The notes beneath the pieces were generated by a model. That model was not told where the DNA came from. It made no database searches and saw only the letters and a program-made list of their open reading frames with translations. 64,000 nt of DNA, taken from assembly GCA_006383075.2 (NCBI GenBank), contig SMNH02000011.1, positions 86,854-150,853 of the forward strand. Reading direction: 5' to 3'. A program made the translations under genes and the position numbers. Below are positions 54,121 to 63,695 of the stretch, piece after piece (the stretch's first letter is position 1; each line of letters starts with the position of its first letter). Origin of the DNA: Kordia sp. TARA_039_SRF (GTDB lineage: Bacteria > Bacteroidota > Bacteroidia > Flavobacteriales > Flavobacteriaceae).

Positions 54121-55032
54121 TTAGAATTTTAGTTTTTCATGTTTGTCCCATAATCCCCAATACGCGCCAACATCGCCTTCGTTTCCTGTTTTCCAAGATT
54201 CATCAAATGAAGAGAAATAGAAAGTTTCAATAGTATCTTTTTCAGCCCAAACCTGCGTATTTATGAAATATTTCATCGCGTTGATTTCTGAAGATTCTGC
54301 GCCACGCAAACTTCCGCCTTCACTTGGCCAACCCGTTTCCGTAATGATGACTTTTTTTCCATTTGCCGCGTGTGATGCTTGTCCATACATTTGTTGCATG
54401 TGTGCGAGTGAGCCATCGATATGACAGCCTTCCCAATACGGATAACAATTGGCTAGGATGACATCGCTCATTTCAACCAATTCAGGATGCACAGAAAATT
54501 CATAGTATGCATCTACATAGCCTACTGGAATTCCTTCAGGTAAAGCTTCTTTTACTCTTCGCATGTAGTCTAGTAATTCTTCTAGGGTTAAATCATTTCG
54601 ATAGAGTACTTCATTTCCAACTGCTGCGATATCAACAACGCCTTCTTTGGCAAGTCCGATTAAGGCTTCAATTTCTTTTTCATTATCTTCTTTATCATCA
54701 CCAAGCCATGCACCTACAAGAGTTTTCATGCCGTGCTTTTTTGCATATCGCGGAATGTGTTCATTTCCTTCAATACAAGAAAACGAACGTACCCATTTTG
54801 AATACGGTTTTAAAATTTTGATGCGTCGTTCTACTTGTGCTTCACTGATGATGTCGCCTGGTTCTTGCCCGTCTTCATACATACTAAAGCAAATACCATG
54901 CATCCCTTTTTTAAGCGTTGCTCTCCATAGTTTTTTTAGGTCTTCCAAAGAATATTTACTAAAATCTATTCCGGAATGTTCGGTGAAATTAATTCCTCCG
55001 TATAAGTGATAATCTTCGTCTCTGTATGACAT
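54121..55032 (-). CDS. Cytoplasmic GH17-family beta-glucanase, copy 2
   Basis: A 303-residue paralogue of copy 1, also without a signal peptide. Catalytic Glu141 (AAVGNEVLYRND) and Glu232 (IITETGWPSEG) are in place. The two share blocks such as GQEPGD, WVRSFSC, TLVGAWLGD, PVGYVDAYYEF and DVGAYWGLWDKHE, so tandem duplication is likely. The gap is only nine bases. Different loops (TEEELLQFIYD vs TLEELLDYMRRV) may tune chain length. Confidence 0.88.
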   Translation of the reverse strand: MSYRDEDYHLYGGINFTEHSGIDFSKYSLEDLKKLWRATLKKGMHGICFSMYEDGQEPGDIISEAQVERRIKILKPYSKWVRSFSCIEGNEHIPRYAKKHGMKTLVGAWLGDDKEDNEKEIEALIGLAKEGVVDIAAVGNEVLYRNDLTLEELLDYMRRVKEALPEGIPVGYVDAYYEFSVHPELVEMSDVILANCYPYWEGCHIDGSLAHMQQMYGQASHAANGKKVIITETGWPSEGGSLRGAESSEINAMKYFINTQVWAEKDTIETFYFSSFDESWKTGNEGDVGAYWGLWDKHEKLKF

Positions 55033-55066
55033 TTTATAGTTTTATTCTGATTTATAATAGGTTTTT

Positions 55067-56503
55067 TTATAGTTCTCCTCTTCGTTCTACGAGTTCTTCT
55101 TTAATTTCCATAGCTCTTTTTTCTGTAAGACTGTAATCCCACATTACCCAAATTGCCAATAATGCTGTTGCTGCAGGTAATGCAATATCTGTAATACGCA
55201 TTCCTACTAGGGCTTCTGCTGTTTGTGTAGATGCGGTTGGGTCGTATCCAAGTAAGCTTAAAATAATTCCTGAAAAGACCAATGCAATCCCTTGTCCAAC
55301 TTTAATCATCCACCAATAAATAGCTCCAAACGTTCCTTCTTTACGCGGCATTCCGTTTTCCAATTCATCCAAATCACAAACATCAGCTGTCATAGACATC
55401 ATTAATGTGAATAAACATCCCATACCAAACGCCATGAGTGGAATTGGTAAGAAAATCATGTAAGGATTTGTAGGGTCGAATCCCCACCACTTCAATAAAT
55501 AGCCCACAACTGAAATTGCAGTAGCAATGATGAAAGCTTTTCGTTTTCCATATTTATTAGCCATCGCATTGATAATAGGAATGGCTATAAAAGCTGTATA
55601 AGCGGCTGTAACTGCTGGGAATAAAGCTACCCACCATTTGGATGCTGTCCAATCACCATCAAACATGTAGAAATTAATAATGAATACTCCAAATTCAGCT
55701 ACAATTTGGAATCCGTTGAATACTAAGAATGTTGCTAAACAAAGTTTTACAAAAGGCTTATTTTTTAATACTAGTTTTATTCCTTTGAAGATTTTACCCA
55801 TACTTTTTAATAGTGCTTTTGGTGTAATTTCTTCTCTTCCTTCCATTTTACTTGCATCAATTCCTCTACAGAACAATGCTGGTAATATTCCTAATAAAAT
55901 AATGACAATACCCGAAATTAAAGCGATAATACGAACACCTTCTGGCTGAGTTTCAAAAAAGTCTGTATTTGGAATAAGTACATATAAAAATGGTACAAGC
56001 ATCCAAGCTACTTGTCCTATGATATTGGCAAACCCCATCAATCGTGTTCGTTCTTTATAATCTGATGTCATTTCATATCCTAAAGCAATCAATGGCGTTG
56101 AAAATATAGTATTACCAAATATTAATAAGATTGAAAAAATTAGTAAATACCAAAAGTTGTAAATTTCAGAAGCATCACCATGAACTTGCCATAGAATTGC
56201 AAAAATAGCTCCTGACAATAGGGCTCCAATAAAAATATATGGTCTTCTTCTTCCATATTTTGAACTTGTATTATCAGAGATATATCCCATTACAGGATCT
56301 GTAATAGCATCAAATAAACGTGGTATCCCTACAATAAGTCCTGCTAAAATAGTATTCATTCCAAAACCATCTGCAGATTTTAGAATTACTACAAAAACTC
56401 CTAAAATTCCAGGAATCAAGTTATTGATTAAGTGACCTGCTCCAAAGGCTGCCTTTTGACCTAAAGGAACTCTATTTCGTGAAACTGTTTTTACATTTGG
56501 CAT
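55067..56503 (-). CDS. MFS sugar:cation symporter (GPH family)
   Basis: A 478-residue transporter with about 12 helices. The N-terminus (VPLGQKAAFGAGHLINNL) and AITDPVMGYISDNTSSKYGRRRPYIFIGALL, with the DxxxxxxSDxxxxxxGRRRP motif of MelB/GPH transporters, are diagnostic. MRKEGTFGAIYWWMIKVGQGIA in the C-terminal half fits the family. It probably imports gluco-oligosaccharides released by GH16/GH17/GH30. The gap to the upstream GH30 gene is 15 bases. Confidence 0.9.
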   Translation of the reverse strand: MPNVKTVSRNRVPLGQKAAFGAGHLINNLIPGILGVFVVILKSADGFGMNTILAGLIVGIPRLFDAITDPVMGYISDNTSSKYGRRRPYIFIGALLSGAIFAILWQVHGDASEIYNFWYLLIFSILLIFGNTIFSTPLIALGYEMTSDYKERTRLMGFANIIGQVAWMLVPFLYVLIPNTDFFETQPEGVRIIALISGIVIILLGILPALFCRGIDASKMEGREEITPKALLKSMGKIFKGIKLVLKNKPFVKLCLATFLVFNGFQIVAEFGVFIINFYMFDGDWTASKWWVALFPAVTAAYTAFIAIPIINAMANKYGKRKAFIIATAISVVGYLLKWWGFDPTNPYMIFLPIPLMAFGMGCLFTLMMSMTADVCDLDELENGMPRKEGTFGAIYWWMIKVGQGIALVFSGIILSLLGYDPTASTQTAEALVGMRITDIALPAATALLAIWVMWDYSLTEKRAMEIKEELVERRGEL

Positions 56504-56518
56504 AATGAAAAAGTAATT

Positions 56519-58033
56519 TTAGTTGGTTATAACAATGGTTTGAATGGCTTGAGGATTGATAGAGATATTTTTAGACGTTTCACCTAGGTGAAGTGAAAAA
56601 TGCTTCTCCGTTTTTCCCTCGTTGAATATGACTACTGCTATGTTTCCATCAGGATTTTTTGCGGCAGTGACCATTAATTCTTTGTCTGTATGTTGTGCAT
56701 CTATGGTTTTTGCGCCAGGACGAATGTATTTGCTGAAATGAACCATGACATAATACAATGGCGTCATATAGACTTCATCGGTTTCTGGGTCGACAATGAT
56801 TGGCGCAATACACCAGTTTTTAAACCAGTTTGGCCCTCCTTGTTTGTCCAATACCATATTCCAGTCTACCCAACCATCTACCCAATTGTTGAGGCAGCCA
56901 ATGATGTCACGCGCATACCGATTGACAGGCGCATATTTTGGGTGCAAGTATTTTTCTTCTTCTTTAGCCCAATCCCAGCCCCAATCGGTTGCTTCTTTTT
57001 TCCAATACCAAGCATCATCTTTCCATACAGGAACTTCTGCATCAATGCAACCTTCGGTTTCTATCAGATATTTATTTGGCGCTTTGTTGTGCGCATATTG
57101 CAAGTCTTCCGCAAAGATTTTATAGGTGCTTTCATACCAGTGAATTGCAGTTCCATCATAGTATTTTGAGGAAGCCTCATCTTTGTACATTACATCCACC
57201 CATTCTTTGAGTCCCGCGCGGTTTTGATCGTATCCTAAAATGATTAAATCACCTTTTCCGTCTTTTTCTAGTTTTGGACCTAAGTGATTTTGAACGAAAT
57301 CGGTCATTTCTTCGGGTGTAAAGTGCATGCTTTCCCAGTTGTTACCGTTTCCGTGTGGTTCGTTTTCAACTGTAAATCCCCAAATATCAATCCCTTCTGC
57401 TTTGTAAGCGTCTGCATATTTTGAGAAAAATAGTGCCCACGTATCATAGTATTTTTTGAGTAGTTTTCCGCCAACCCAATGATTGTTGTCTTTCATCCAA
57501 GGCGCTGCTGTCCAAGGTGATGCAAAGATTTTAAAACCATCTTGCGAAGCTGCCATAGCATCTTTTATCATCGGAATTAAATCATCACGGTCTTCTTCGA
57601 TAGAGAAATGCTCTAGGTTCACATCATCTGCCACAGGCGTATATGAATAATTTGACAGCGAGAAATCGCACGAATTCATGTGTGTTCGCGTGAGTGAGTA
57701 ATTGGCATGGTCTTTATCAAAGTATGCTTTTATAATTTTTTCTCGGTTTTCTTTACTTAGTTTGTTTAATAAATACGCAGAAGATTCTGTAAATGCACCG
57801 CCAAATCCTGTGATAGTCTGGTATTCCTTTTCAGGATTCAGTGTTACCGTACTTATTTTTACAGTAGTATCTTTTGGTGTATTGAATGTTTCGCGTTTTG
57901 TTAGTTTGTTTCCGCTTTCGGAAGTTTCAAACACAGCTGCTTCAAGCTGTTTTAACGTTTTTTCTTCTTTTTCGTTACAAGCTGTAATCATAATGAGTAG
58001 CATTAAAAAGCTATATGTTTTTAGTTGTTTCAT
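56519..58033 (-). CDS. GH30-family glucanase, lipoprotein
   Basis: A 504-residue lipoprotein; signal MKQLKTYSFLMLLIMITAC (Cys19). The GH30 barrel starts QTITGFGGAFTESSAY near 72. The acid is Glu225 in GFTVENEPHG and the nucleophile is Glu327 in YLIETEGC. FASPWTAAPWMK and a trailing beta-sandwich (SKYIRPGAKTIDAQ) are typical. In laminarin loci GH30 removes beta-1,6 branches; other GH30 activities (beta-glucosidase, xylanase) are less likely here. It lies two bases after the GH17 lipoprotein gene. Confidence 0.92.
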   Translation of the reverse strand: MKQLKTYSFLMLLIMITACNEKEEKTLKQLEAAVFETSESGNKLTKRETFNTPKDTTVKISTVTLNPEKEYQTITGFGGAFTESSAYLLNKLSKENREKIIKAYFDKDHANYSLTRTHMNSCDFSLSNYSYTPVADDVNLEHFSIEEDRDDLIPMIKDAMAASQDGFKIFASPWTAAPWMKDNNHWVGGKLLKKYYDTWALFFSKYADAYKAEGIDIWGFTVENEPHGNGNNWESMHFTPEEMTDFVQNHLGPKLEKDGKGDLIILGYDQNRAGLKEWVDVMYKDEASSKYYDGTAIHWYESTYKIFAEDLQYAHNKAPNKYLIETEGCIDAEVPVWKDDAWYWKKEATDWGWDWAKEEEKYLHPKYAPVNRYARDIIGCLNNWVDGWVDWNMVLDKQGGPNWFKNWCIAPIIVDPETDEVYMTPLYYVMVHFSKYIRPGAKTIDAQHTDKELMVTAAKNPDGNIAVVIFNEGKTEKHFSLHLGETSKNISINPQAIQTIVITN

Positions 58034-58035
58034 GA

Positions 58036-59325
58036 TTAATGGTCTACGACTAGTTTTGCTTTTACTGGTGGCAATTGCACTTCTACTAAAAGTGAGTCTT
58101 TACTGCCTTTATAAGTTTTTACAATAGGATTTCCATTACGCGTGAGTCCTTTAAAAACACCTTTGTCTACCAAATCCCAAAGTGCATATTTTGCTTTTCC
58201 ATCAATGGTAAATAATCCGAAGTGATTTTCAGAACCACCAGGATTTCGCGCATCTTTCCATATTTCATCAAAAGCTTCAAAGTAGAAACAAGAGATGTTG
58301 TTCTTTTCTGTCCAATCGCGGATGCTGTGATAATACAATGCTTCTTTGTATTCGTCGGTTGCTTTGCTTCCTGTATCGCCGTAATGTCCGTTGGAATACG
58401 ATGCCCAACCTGTTTCCCCAATATGAATTGGCTTATCAACACCTAGACTTTTCATATAGTTGTACACACTGTCATACTGCGAAATGGCGTATTCTTTTGC
58501 CTTTTGCATAGCATAATCGATTTTTTCCAAGCTAGAACGTTTTCCATCGTCTACAGTTCCCCAAAATACAGGATTGTAATGTGTATCGTGCATCGGATAG
58601 GTGTGCATGGAAATGTAATCGACTGCTTTGATAAGCTTGTTTAAGTCTTCTACGTGATACAAACTATCACCACCGCCCCAAGACGCAAAGTTGTCAGAAC
58701 TTGTAATCCACAAGTCTTTGTCTAGTTTTCCATCTTTTTTAAGCTGTTGCAGATGATTCACCCATTTTAAAATGACATCAGGTTGTACATAGTAACTTGT
58801 TGCCCATTTCACCATAGCTTCGTTGCCAACCGCTATGATTTTAATAATATCGGGATATTGATTCGCCAATGCGACAGCTCTTTCGATTTCGCCCTCGTTT
58901 TGCTCACTTTCCTGATTGTGGTCGGGAGTCTGCCCTGTCCAGGCATATTTACAATCAATCCACGCACCCAACATGACATACATCTCAAAATTGTTGTCTT
59001 CGTTTTTCAGTTCCCTGATTGCTTTTAAAAGGTTAGCTGCGTGTGGTAGTTGTACATTGTATGTACGCAAAACTCGGATGCCCATCGCATGGAGAATCTT
59101 CATATCGTCTTTCAATTCTGCTATGGTAGGTTGTATATCGCGTGTTTTAGCACGATATCCACCGTAAGAAATGGCTACATAGTCTTTATTTCCTAGTATA
59201 TCTTTCGCTGTCACTGCTTTTTGTGTTAGTTGTTCTGACGAAGCTTTCTTTTTTTGTCCGTTTTCACAAGACACCATTAATAGCGTTACCATTAGTAATT
59301 TAGATATGTGCTTTAACGTTCTCAT
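58036..59325 (-). CDS. GH17-family glucanase, lipoprotein
   Basis: A 429-residue lipoprotein (Cys20 in LLMVSCENG) with a GH17 barrel. The acid is Glu169 in IIAVGNEAMVKW and the nucleophile Glu304 in HIGETGWASYSNG; VLRTYNVQL, MLGAWIDCKYAW, ISMHTYPMHD and FYFEAFDEIWKD are GH17-like. It differs from the two cytoplasmic GH17 genes in length and location. It probably trims beta-1,3-glucan in the periplasm or at the cell surface. It overlaps nothing; the next gene (GH30) starts two bases on. Confidence 0.9.
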   Translation of the reverse strand: MRTLKHISKLLMVTLLMVSCENGQKKKASSEQLTQKAVTAKDILGNKDYVAISYGGYRAKTRDIQPTIAELKDDMKILHAMGIRVLRTYNVQLPHAANLLKAIRELKNEDNNFEMYVMLGAWIDCKYAWTGQTPDHNQESEQNEGEIERAVALANQYPDIIKIIAVGNEAMVKWATSYYVQPDVILKWVNHLQQLKKDGKLDKDLWITSSDNFASWGGGDSLYHVEDLNKLIKAVDYISMHTYPMHDTHYNPVFWGTVDDGKRSSLEKIDYAMQKAKEYAISQYDSVYNYMKSLGVDKPIHIGETGWASYSNGHYGDTGSKATDEYKEALYYHSIRDWTEKNNISCFYFEAFDEIWKDARNPGGSENHFGLFTIDGKAKYALWDLVDKGVFKGLTRNGNPIVKTYKGSKDSLLVEVQLPPVKAKLVVDH

Positions 59326-59336
59326 GATTGCTGTTT

Positions 59337-62300
59337 TTACTTTAAATGATTTTTTTGGATATGCACATTGATTTGTACTACATCGCCTGAACGGTCAAAT
59401 ACTTTTTGACTGGTTTCCGCATCCAAACTTAGACTCTCAAACGTTTTTACACTTCCGTCAGATAGTTTTACCTCCAAAGCATTGTTATTGGCAATCGTGT
59501 ACACAATTGGTACTTGACAATACGTAAAACAGATGGAGCCTTTGGCTACGGTAAGTTTTTTAGCTTCAGAAGCAATGTTGATGTACTCAAAAGTGCTGTC
59601 TTTCGTCAAAAATTCATCTTGACGCAACATGCACGGATCAAAATAGAGTTTTCCGTCATCTACAAAAACACCCAATTCACCAAAACGACTTAGAATGTCT
59701 TCTTTTACTTGTCCTGTCATTCCTGGTTGTTGTGCGCCTTTCCCTGCTGGCGTATGTGAATACGGATCGGTTGGAAAAGCACCGTATAATGATGGTGATT
59801 TGTGCACTCCAATTCCTTCGTTGATTTCGTAATAATGTTCTAAAAGTCTACCGACAGTTTCATCATTTTCTCCGGCGCGAATGGCTTTTAAACAGCATTC
59901 CAATACCGCTAATTGCAGTTTTGACACCATGTGCCAGTAGATTGAACCTAAGCCTTCATAGCCATAAAAGGTTCCTGAACGACCTGTAAAGGCTTTGTGA
60001 TTGAATACTTCTTCAAACGTTGCTAATGCATGTTTGCTTTCCGATTCAACCAAATCACTGTATGGTGTATTTTTTAATTTGTTCAACGCTGCTTCTAAAT
60101 CGCCTGCGTTTTTAAAGTTTCCGTTAAAGTGATATTCACCGTTGATATCTTTTGAAACGATTGCTTTGTTTCCGTCCGAAATCAGTTTTGTGAATAGTGT
60201 GGATTCGTTAATTGCTTCTTGCGGAATGGTATTTCGCTCCATAAAACCTTTAAGCTCTTTATTTGGGTAAAGCAAATAACTGTACTGATCTGGTCGGAAA
60301 AGTTTGCTATTTTTCAATCCATCCAACACCGCTAAGGCTTCTTTTGACGAAATATATCCTGAACTTAATACCGCTACTTGTCCTTCTAACATTTCATTGA
60401 GATACGAAATAGAGATTTCGCTATCATTTTCTACGGTCATTAAATTGTATGCATGGTATAAATTGTCATTTCGTTTGTTGGCTTCGATAGAATGCTCTAA
60501 ATACGCCAAACTTACGGTTACAAATGACTTGATATCTTGAATGGAAACCGTTTCTTTTCTACCTGAAAACGCATTATTGTAGATTTGCTCACGGTATTCG
60601 CTACCTGCAATTCCCAAACCGTCTAAAACTGTTTTTCGGTCTTTATCGTTTATTTTCCCAGCAAGCACATATTGATTGTCCGAAAGCGTTTTGCTCACTT
60701 TTTGGAAAAATGCTACCAATTCCTTCGAAATTTCAACTGTTTCTGTGTTTGCACCTTCAAAAATAGTTTCAAAGAATTTTAAGAAACGACGTAAGTAGTA
60801 TAATGTCACCATCGATACTCCGTTTCCAACCAATGCATTGTTGGCATCGTTCCACTCTGGACGTTGAGTGTTCATCCAAATTCCGCCTTCAGGAATGAAG
60901 TTGGAGATTTTAGCCAGCGTTGTTGCTAGAATTTTTTCGATAAAGTTTACTTTGACAATGAATCTGTTTTCATCACGAAGCAACGCACCATCTGCGCCCA
61001 AATCCTCACGATGTTGACGAATTTTATGATCTAATTCTTCATCGAATTCAATGGTATCTTTTGGATTTTTCAACAAATCGGCATATTTCTTTATTGTATA
61101 CGGCACATTTGCGTACACGAACAAATCTTTTTCAAAGAAACTTTCCAATTTACCGGGTTTGTGACTTTCAATGATTTCCAAAAACTTTTGTAAGTAGATG
61201 ATTTGGTGATCGCCCCAATACCCAATGTACGACCACGGATCGTCTGGTTCGGCGACTTCCCAATCGAATCCGTCTTTTGTCACACGATACGGATTGTATC
61301 CATCAAACGTCGTAGCGTTTAGGAATTTGTGTATCATACTTTCGATGAATTCTGGATACGAATGTGCCAACGCTTCCCAGTTTTGGAAAATATCACGCCA
61401 GTTTCCTTCGTAATCGAGAATTTTAGAGCCATCTTCTTCACTTCGTGTGTTGATAGAGAATTTATTCCAAGGACGACTTGGATCTCCGTGACGACGACTG
61501 AATTTCAACGGCATGTATTCCAAACACAAACGTCTGAAGTTTTTGTCATCACTTTCGTATGCTATTTTTTGAATGTCTGCTAAAGAGAACTCTTCTGGCA
61601 ATTCTGCAATGATTTCTTCTGTTTTTCTAGCAACTTTTTTGTTAGCTTTTGCTAGATAGTTTTTGAAATTCCACTTTTCTATTTGGTAATTATTGTCAAA
61701 AATTCCTCCACGCATAATGTTGAACAATGTGTTGGAGAAATGACGTGTATCTCTAAATTTATCTGCCGTAAGCTGCATGGCATCCGAAGCGGCATTGAGT
61801 GCTAATAGTTTTTCCGTGCCAGCATCAATAGACGCTTGAATTTTTTCCGCTAAGTCAGATTCGTTGGTAATGCGATGCACCAACGTAGCAATATCGTCGT
61901 GATCTTGATTTACATTGGCAATCGTCATCCATTTGCTGCTTTCCGTAGCTTTTAAATCAATTTTGGTATTGATAAAATACGCACCTTTTTCAGCTTTTAC
62001 GTCTGTTTCTTGCTGTATTGGCTGTTGCTTTCGGAATGCTTTTAGTTGTAATGACGATAGCAAATACGTTGGGTTTTTCACTCCTAATGACCAAACTACA
62101 TTGGCTTTTAAGGCTTCACTTGGTTCTGCTTTGTCTACAATAATCGCGCTTAAAGCGAAAATACCCAATCCCGAGTTTTCTTCTAATTCTGTACGTTTGT
62201 AGGCATCTACCAAGTTACTACTTGCATTTTGGATGTCTGCACCAACACCGTACGGCAATACGTTTTGAATTCCGTCCAACACGTTTACAGTCACACTTTC

Positions 62301-62756
62301 GTCAGCATTGTTCATGATTTCTGATTTTTTTACAAATCCGAACTCATCACTAGAATTCCACTGATAGCGGAAAGTCAATGCCAAATCGTGATTGATTTCT
62401 TCGAACAATATTTTATTACCATAAGTGTTTTTATATAAGTTTCGCGTGACTTTATACATTCCGTCAAATCGTTCTGAGAATGGTTCCCAATAGTGAGTTT
62501 TGCCATTTTTTTCAACTTGAAAGATGGATTTGCTTCCTGTAATTTCAGTTGATTCAGTGATTTTATCGTCCGTATAATACGGAAACAACGAATATTCGGA
62601 GTTTTTTCGTCCTGCGGTCAATCCGCCATTGCTAGAGATGAACATCCAATGATTGGAATCGCTCACAATACTCATAAAAAATGGTCGAATGGTATCGCTG
62701 TTGGAAATCTTAAAAAAACGCTCGTCGTTAATGTGTACGGTTTCTATTTGAGACAT
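59337..62756 (-). CDS. Beta-1,3-glucan phosphorylase-like protein (GH94/GH149/GH161 group)
   Basis: A 1,139-residue cytoplasmic protein (no signal). The N-terminal beta-sandwich (SNHWMFISSNGGLTAGRKNSEYSLFPYYTDDKI) and the later barrel with DPWSYIGYWGDHQIIYLQKFLE, GDPSRPWNKF and GHWH-like parts resemble the cellobiose-phosphorylase clan. Length and the YWGDHQIIYL block fit GH149, a family of beta-1,3-oligoglucan phosphorylases, better than GH94 (about 800 aa). It would cleave laminari-oligosaccharides with phosphate, giving glucose 1-phosphate and saving ATP. It lies between GH17 (11 bases) and the PKD lipoprotein gene. Exact family is inferred. Confidence 0.82.
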   Translation of the reverse strand: MSQIETVHINDERFFKISNSDTIRPFFMSIVSDSNHWMFISSNGGLTAGRKNSEYSLFPYYTDDKITESTEITGSKSIFQVEKNGKTHYWEPFSERFDGMYKVTRNLYKNTYGNKILFEEINHDLALTFRYQWNSSDEFGFVKKSEIMNNADESVTVNVLDGIQNVLPYGVGADIQNASSNLVDAYKRTELEENSGLGIFALSAIIVDKAEPSEALKANVVWSLGVKNPTYLLSSLQLKAFRKQQPIQQETDVKAEKGAYFINTKIDLKATESSKWMTIANVNQDHDDIATLVHRITNESDLAEKIQASIDAGTEKLLALNAASDAMQLTADKFRDTRHFSNTLFNIMRGGIFDNNYQIEKWNFKNYLAKANKKVARKTEEIIAELPEEFSLADIQKIAYESDDKNFRRLCLEYMPLKFSRRHGDPSRPWNKFSINTRSEEDGSKILDYEGNWRDIFQNWEALAHSYPEFIESMIHKFLNATTFDGYNPYRVTKDGFDWEVAEPDDPWSYIGYWGDHQIIYLQKFLEIIESHKPGKLESFFEKDLFVYANVPYTIKKYADLLKNPKDTIEFDEELDHKIRQHREDLGADGALLRDENRFIVKVNFIEKILATTLAKISNFIPEGGIWMNTQRPEWNDANNALVGNGVSMVTLYYLRRFLKFFETIFEGANTETVEISKELVAFFQKVSKTLSDNQYVLAGKINDKDRKTVLDGLGIAGSEYREQIYNNAFSGRKETVSIQDIKSFVTVSLAYLEHSIEANKRNDNLYHAYNLMTVENDSEISISYLNEMLEGQVAVLSSGYISSKEALAVLDGLKNSKLFRPDQYSYLLYPNKELKGFMERNTIPQEAINESTLFTKLISDGNKAIVSKDINGEYHFNGNFKNAGDLEAALNKLKNTPYSDLVESESKHALATFEEVFNHKAFTGRSGTFYGYEGLGSIYWHMVSKLQLAVLECCLKAIRAGENDETVGRLLEHYYEINEGIGVHKSPSLYGAFPTDPYSHTPAGKGAQQPGMTGQVKEDILSRFGELGVFVDDGKLYFDPCMLRQDEFLTKDSTFEYINIASEAKKLTVAKGSICFTYCQVPIVYTIANNNALEVKLSDGSVKTFESLSLDAETSQKVFDRSGDVVQINVHIQKNHLK

Positions 62757-62847
62757 AGTTGATTAGATATCTTGGGCTTAGTTTTACTTTTTTTAGTATT
62801 TGGTTCGTTTGCTATTTTTGAGAAATAGCCATTTTTGTTTTTAATTT

Positions 62848-63681
62848 TTATTCTTGTGTGATGTCGTCAAAATAATAGACATCGCCATCACAAGGTGCAT
62901 TTCGTTCAAAGTAGATAATCATACTTTTAAATGTTCCAGAATTGACGTCTGTAAAGTCAAAACTGAGTTCTTGCCACTCACCTACTTGCGTGATGCTTGC
63001 AATTCGTTCTTGGAAAGGATTTACATTTGGAAACGGCATAAATTCAAGTCTTAGCGTTACATCTGTAATTTGGTTTTCCGCCAATACTTTCATTTTGAAC
63101 GTTTTGTTTGTAATGGTTGAAAAGTCTAGTGAAGTTGCCAATTCAACTCCAACTCCAGACCATGTTTGACAACCTACCGTTTTGTCGTACTTAAATACAA
63201 AACAGCTATTGTTTACATTGTCTAATACAGGATTTGCTACAATAGCGCCGCCAATATCACCAAACGCATCAAAAGCAGCATCTTCATTTAAGAATGTCCA
63301 ATCTAAGTCACCATTTGCAGGATTGATGTTTTGTGTTTCTTCATCAACACAACCGTCAATTACAAATGTTTCTTCATACGTGCTAGATTCTCCTTTGTCG
63401 TTATAAGCTGTCAACACCACCGTGTATGTTCCGTTGGAATAGCGTTTTTCTAAGTCTTCAAGTGAAGATGTTGTGCCGTCACCCAAATCCCATGAATACG
63501 AGGTAGCATTATTAGAAGCATTTACAAATGTGATGGTTTTGGAATCGATTTCAGCAATAAATCTGGCTTCTAGTCCTATCAGAGTTACGCCGCTTTCGTT
63601 GTCATCTTCACACGAAGTGAATAGACTCATAAAGCATACTGCGAAAGCGAGAAAAGTTATTTTATATGTTGGAAATTTCAT
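62848..63681 (-). CDS. PKD-domain surface lipoprotein
   Basis: A 277-residue lipoprotein; signal MKFPTYKITFLAFAVCFMSL, lipobox TSC, then acidic EDDNES, a likely surface-export signal. PKD domain (ARFIAEIDSKTITFVNASNNATSYSWDLGDGTTSS, about 38-110) is followed by a beta-sandwich with CBM-like strands (NKTFKMKVLAENQITDVTLRLEFMP ... YYFDDI). In PULs such proteins act like SusE/F or surface glycan-binding proteins. It lies between GH16 and the phosphorylase. Confidence 0.84.
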   Translation of the reverse strand: MKFPTYKITFLAFAVCFMSLFTSCEDDNESGVTLIGLEARFIAEIDSKTITFVNASNNATSYSWDLGDGTTSSLEDLEKRYSNGTYTVVLTAYNDKGESSTYEETFVIDGCVDEETQNINPANGDLDWTFLNEDAAFDAFGDIGGAIVANPVLDNVNNSCFVFKYDKTVGCQTWSGVGVELATSLDFSTITNKTFKMKVLAENQITDVTLRLEFMPFPNVNPFQERIASITQVGEWQELSFDFTDVNSGTFKSMIIYFERNAPCDGDVYYFDDITQE

Positions 63682-63695
63682 GTTTTAATCTTTTT

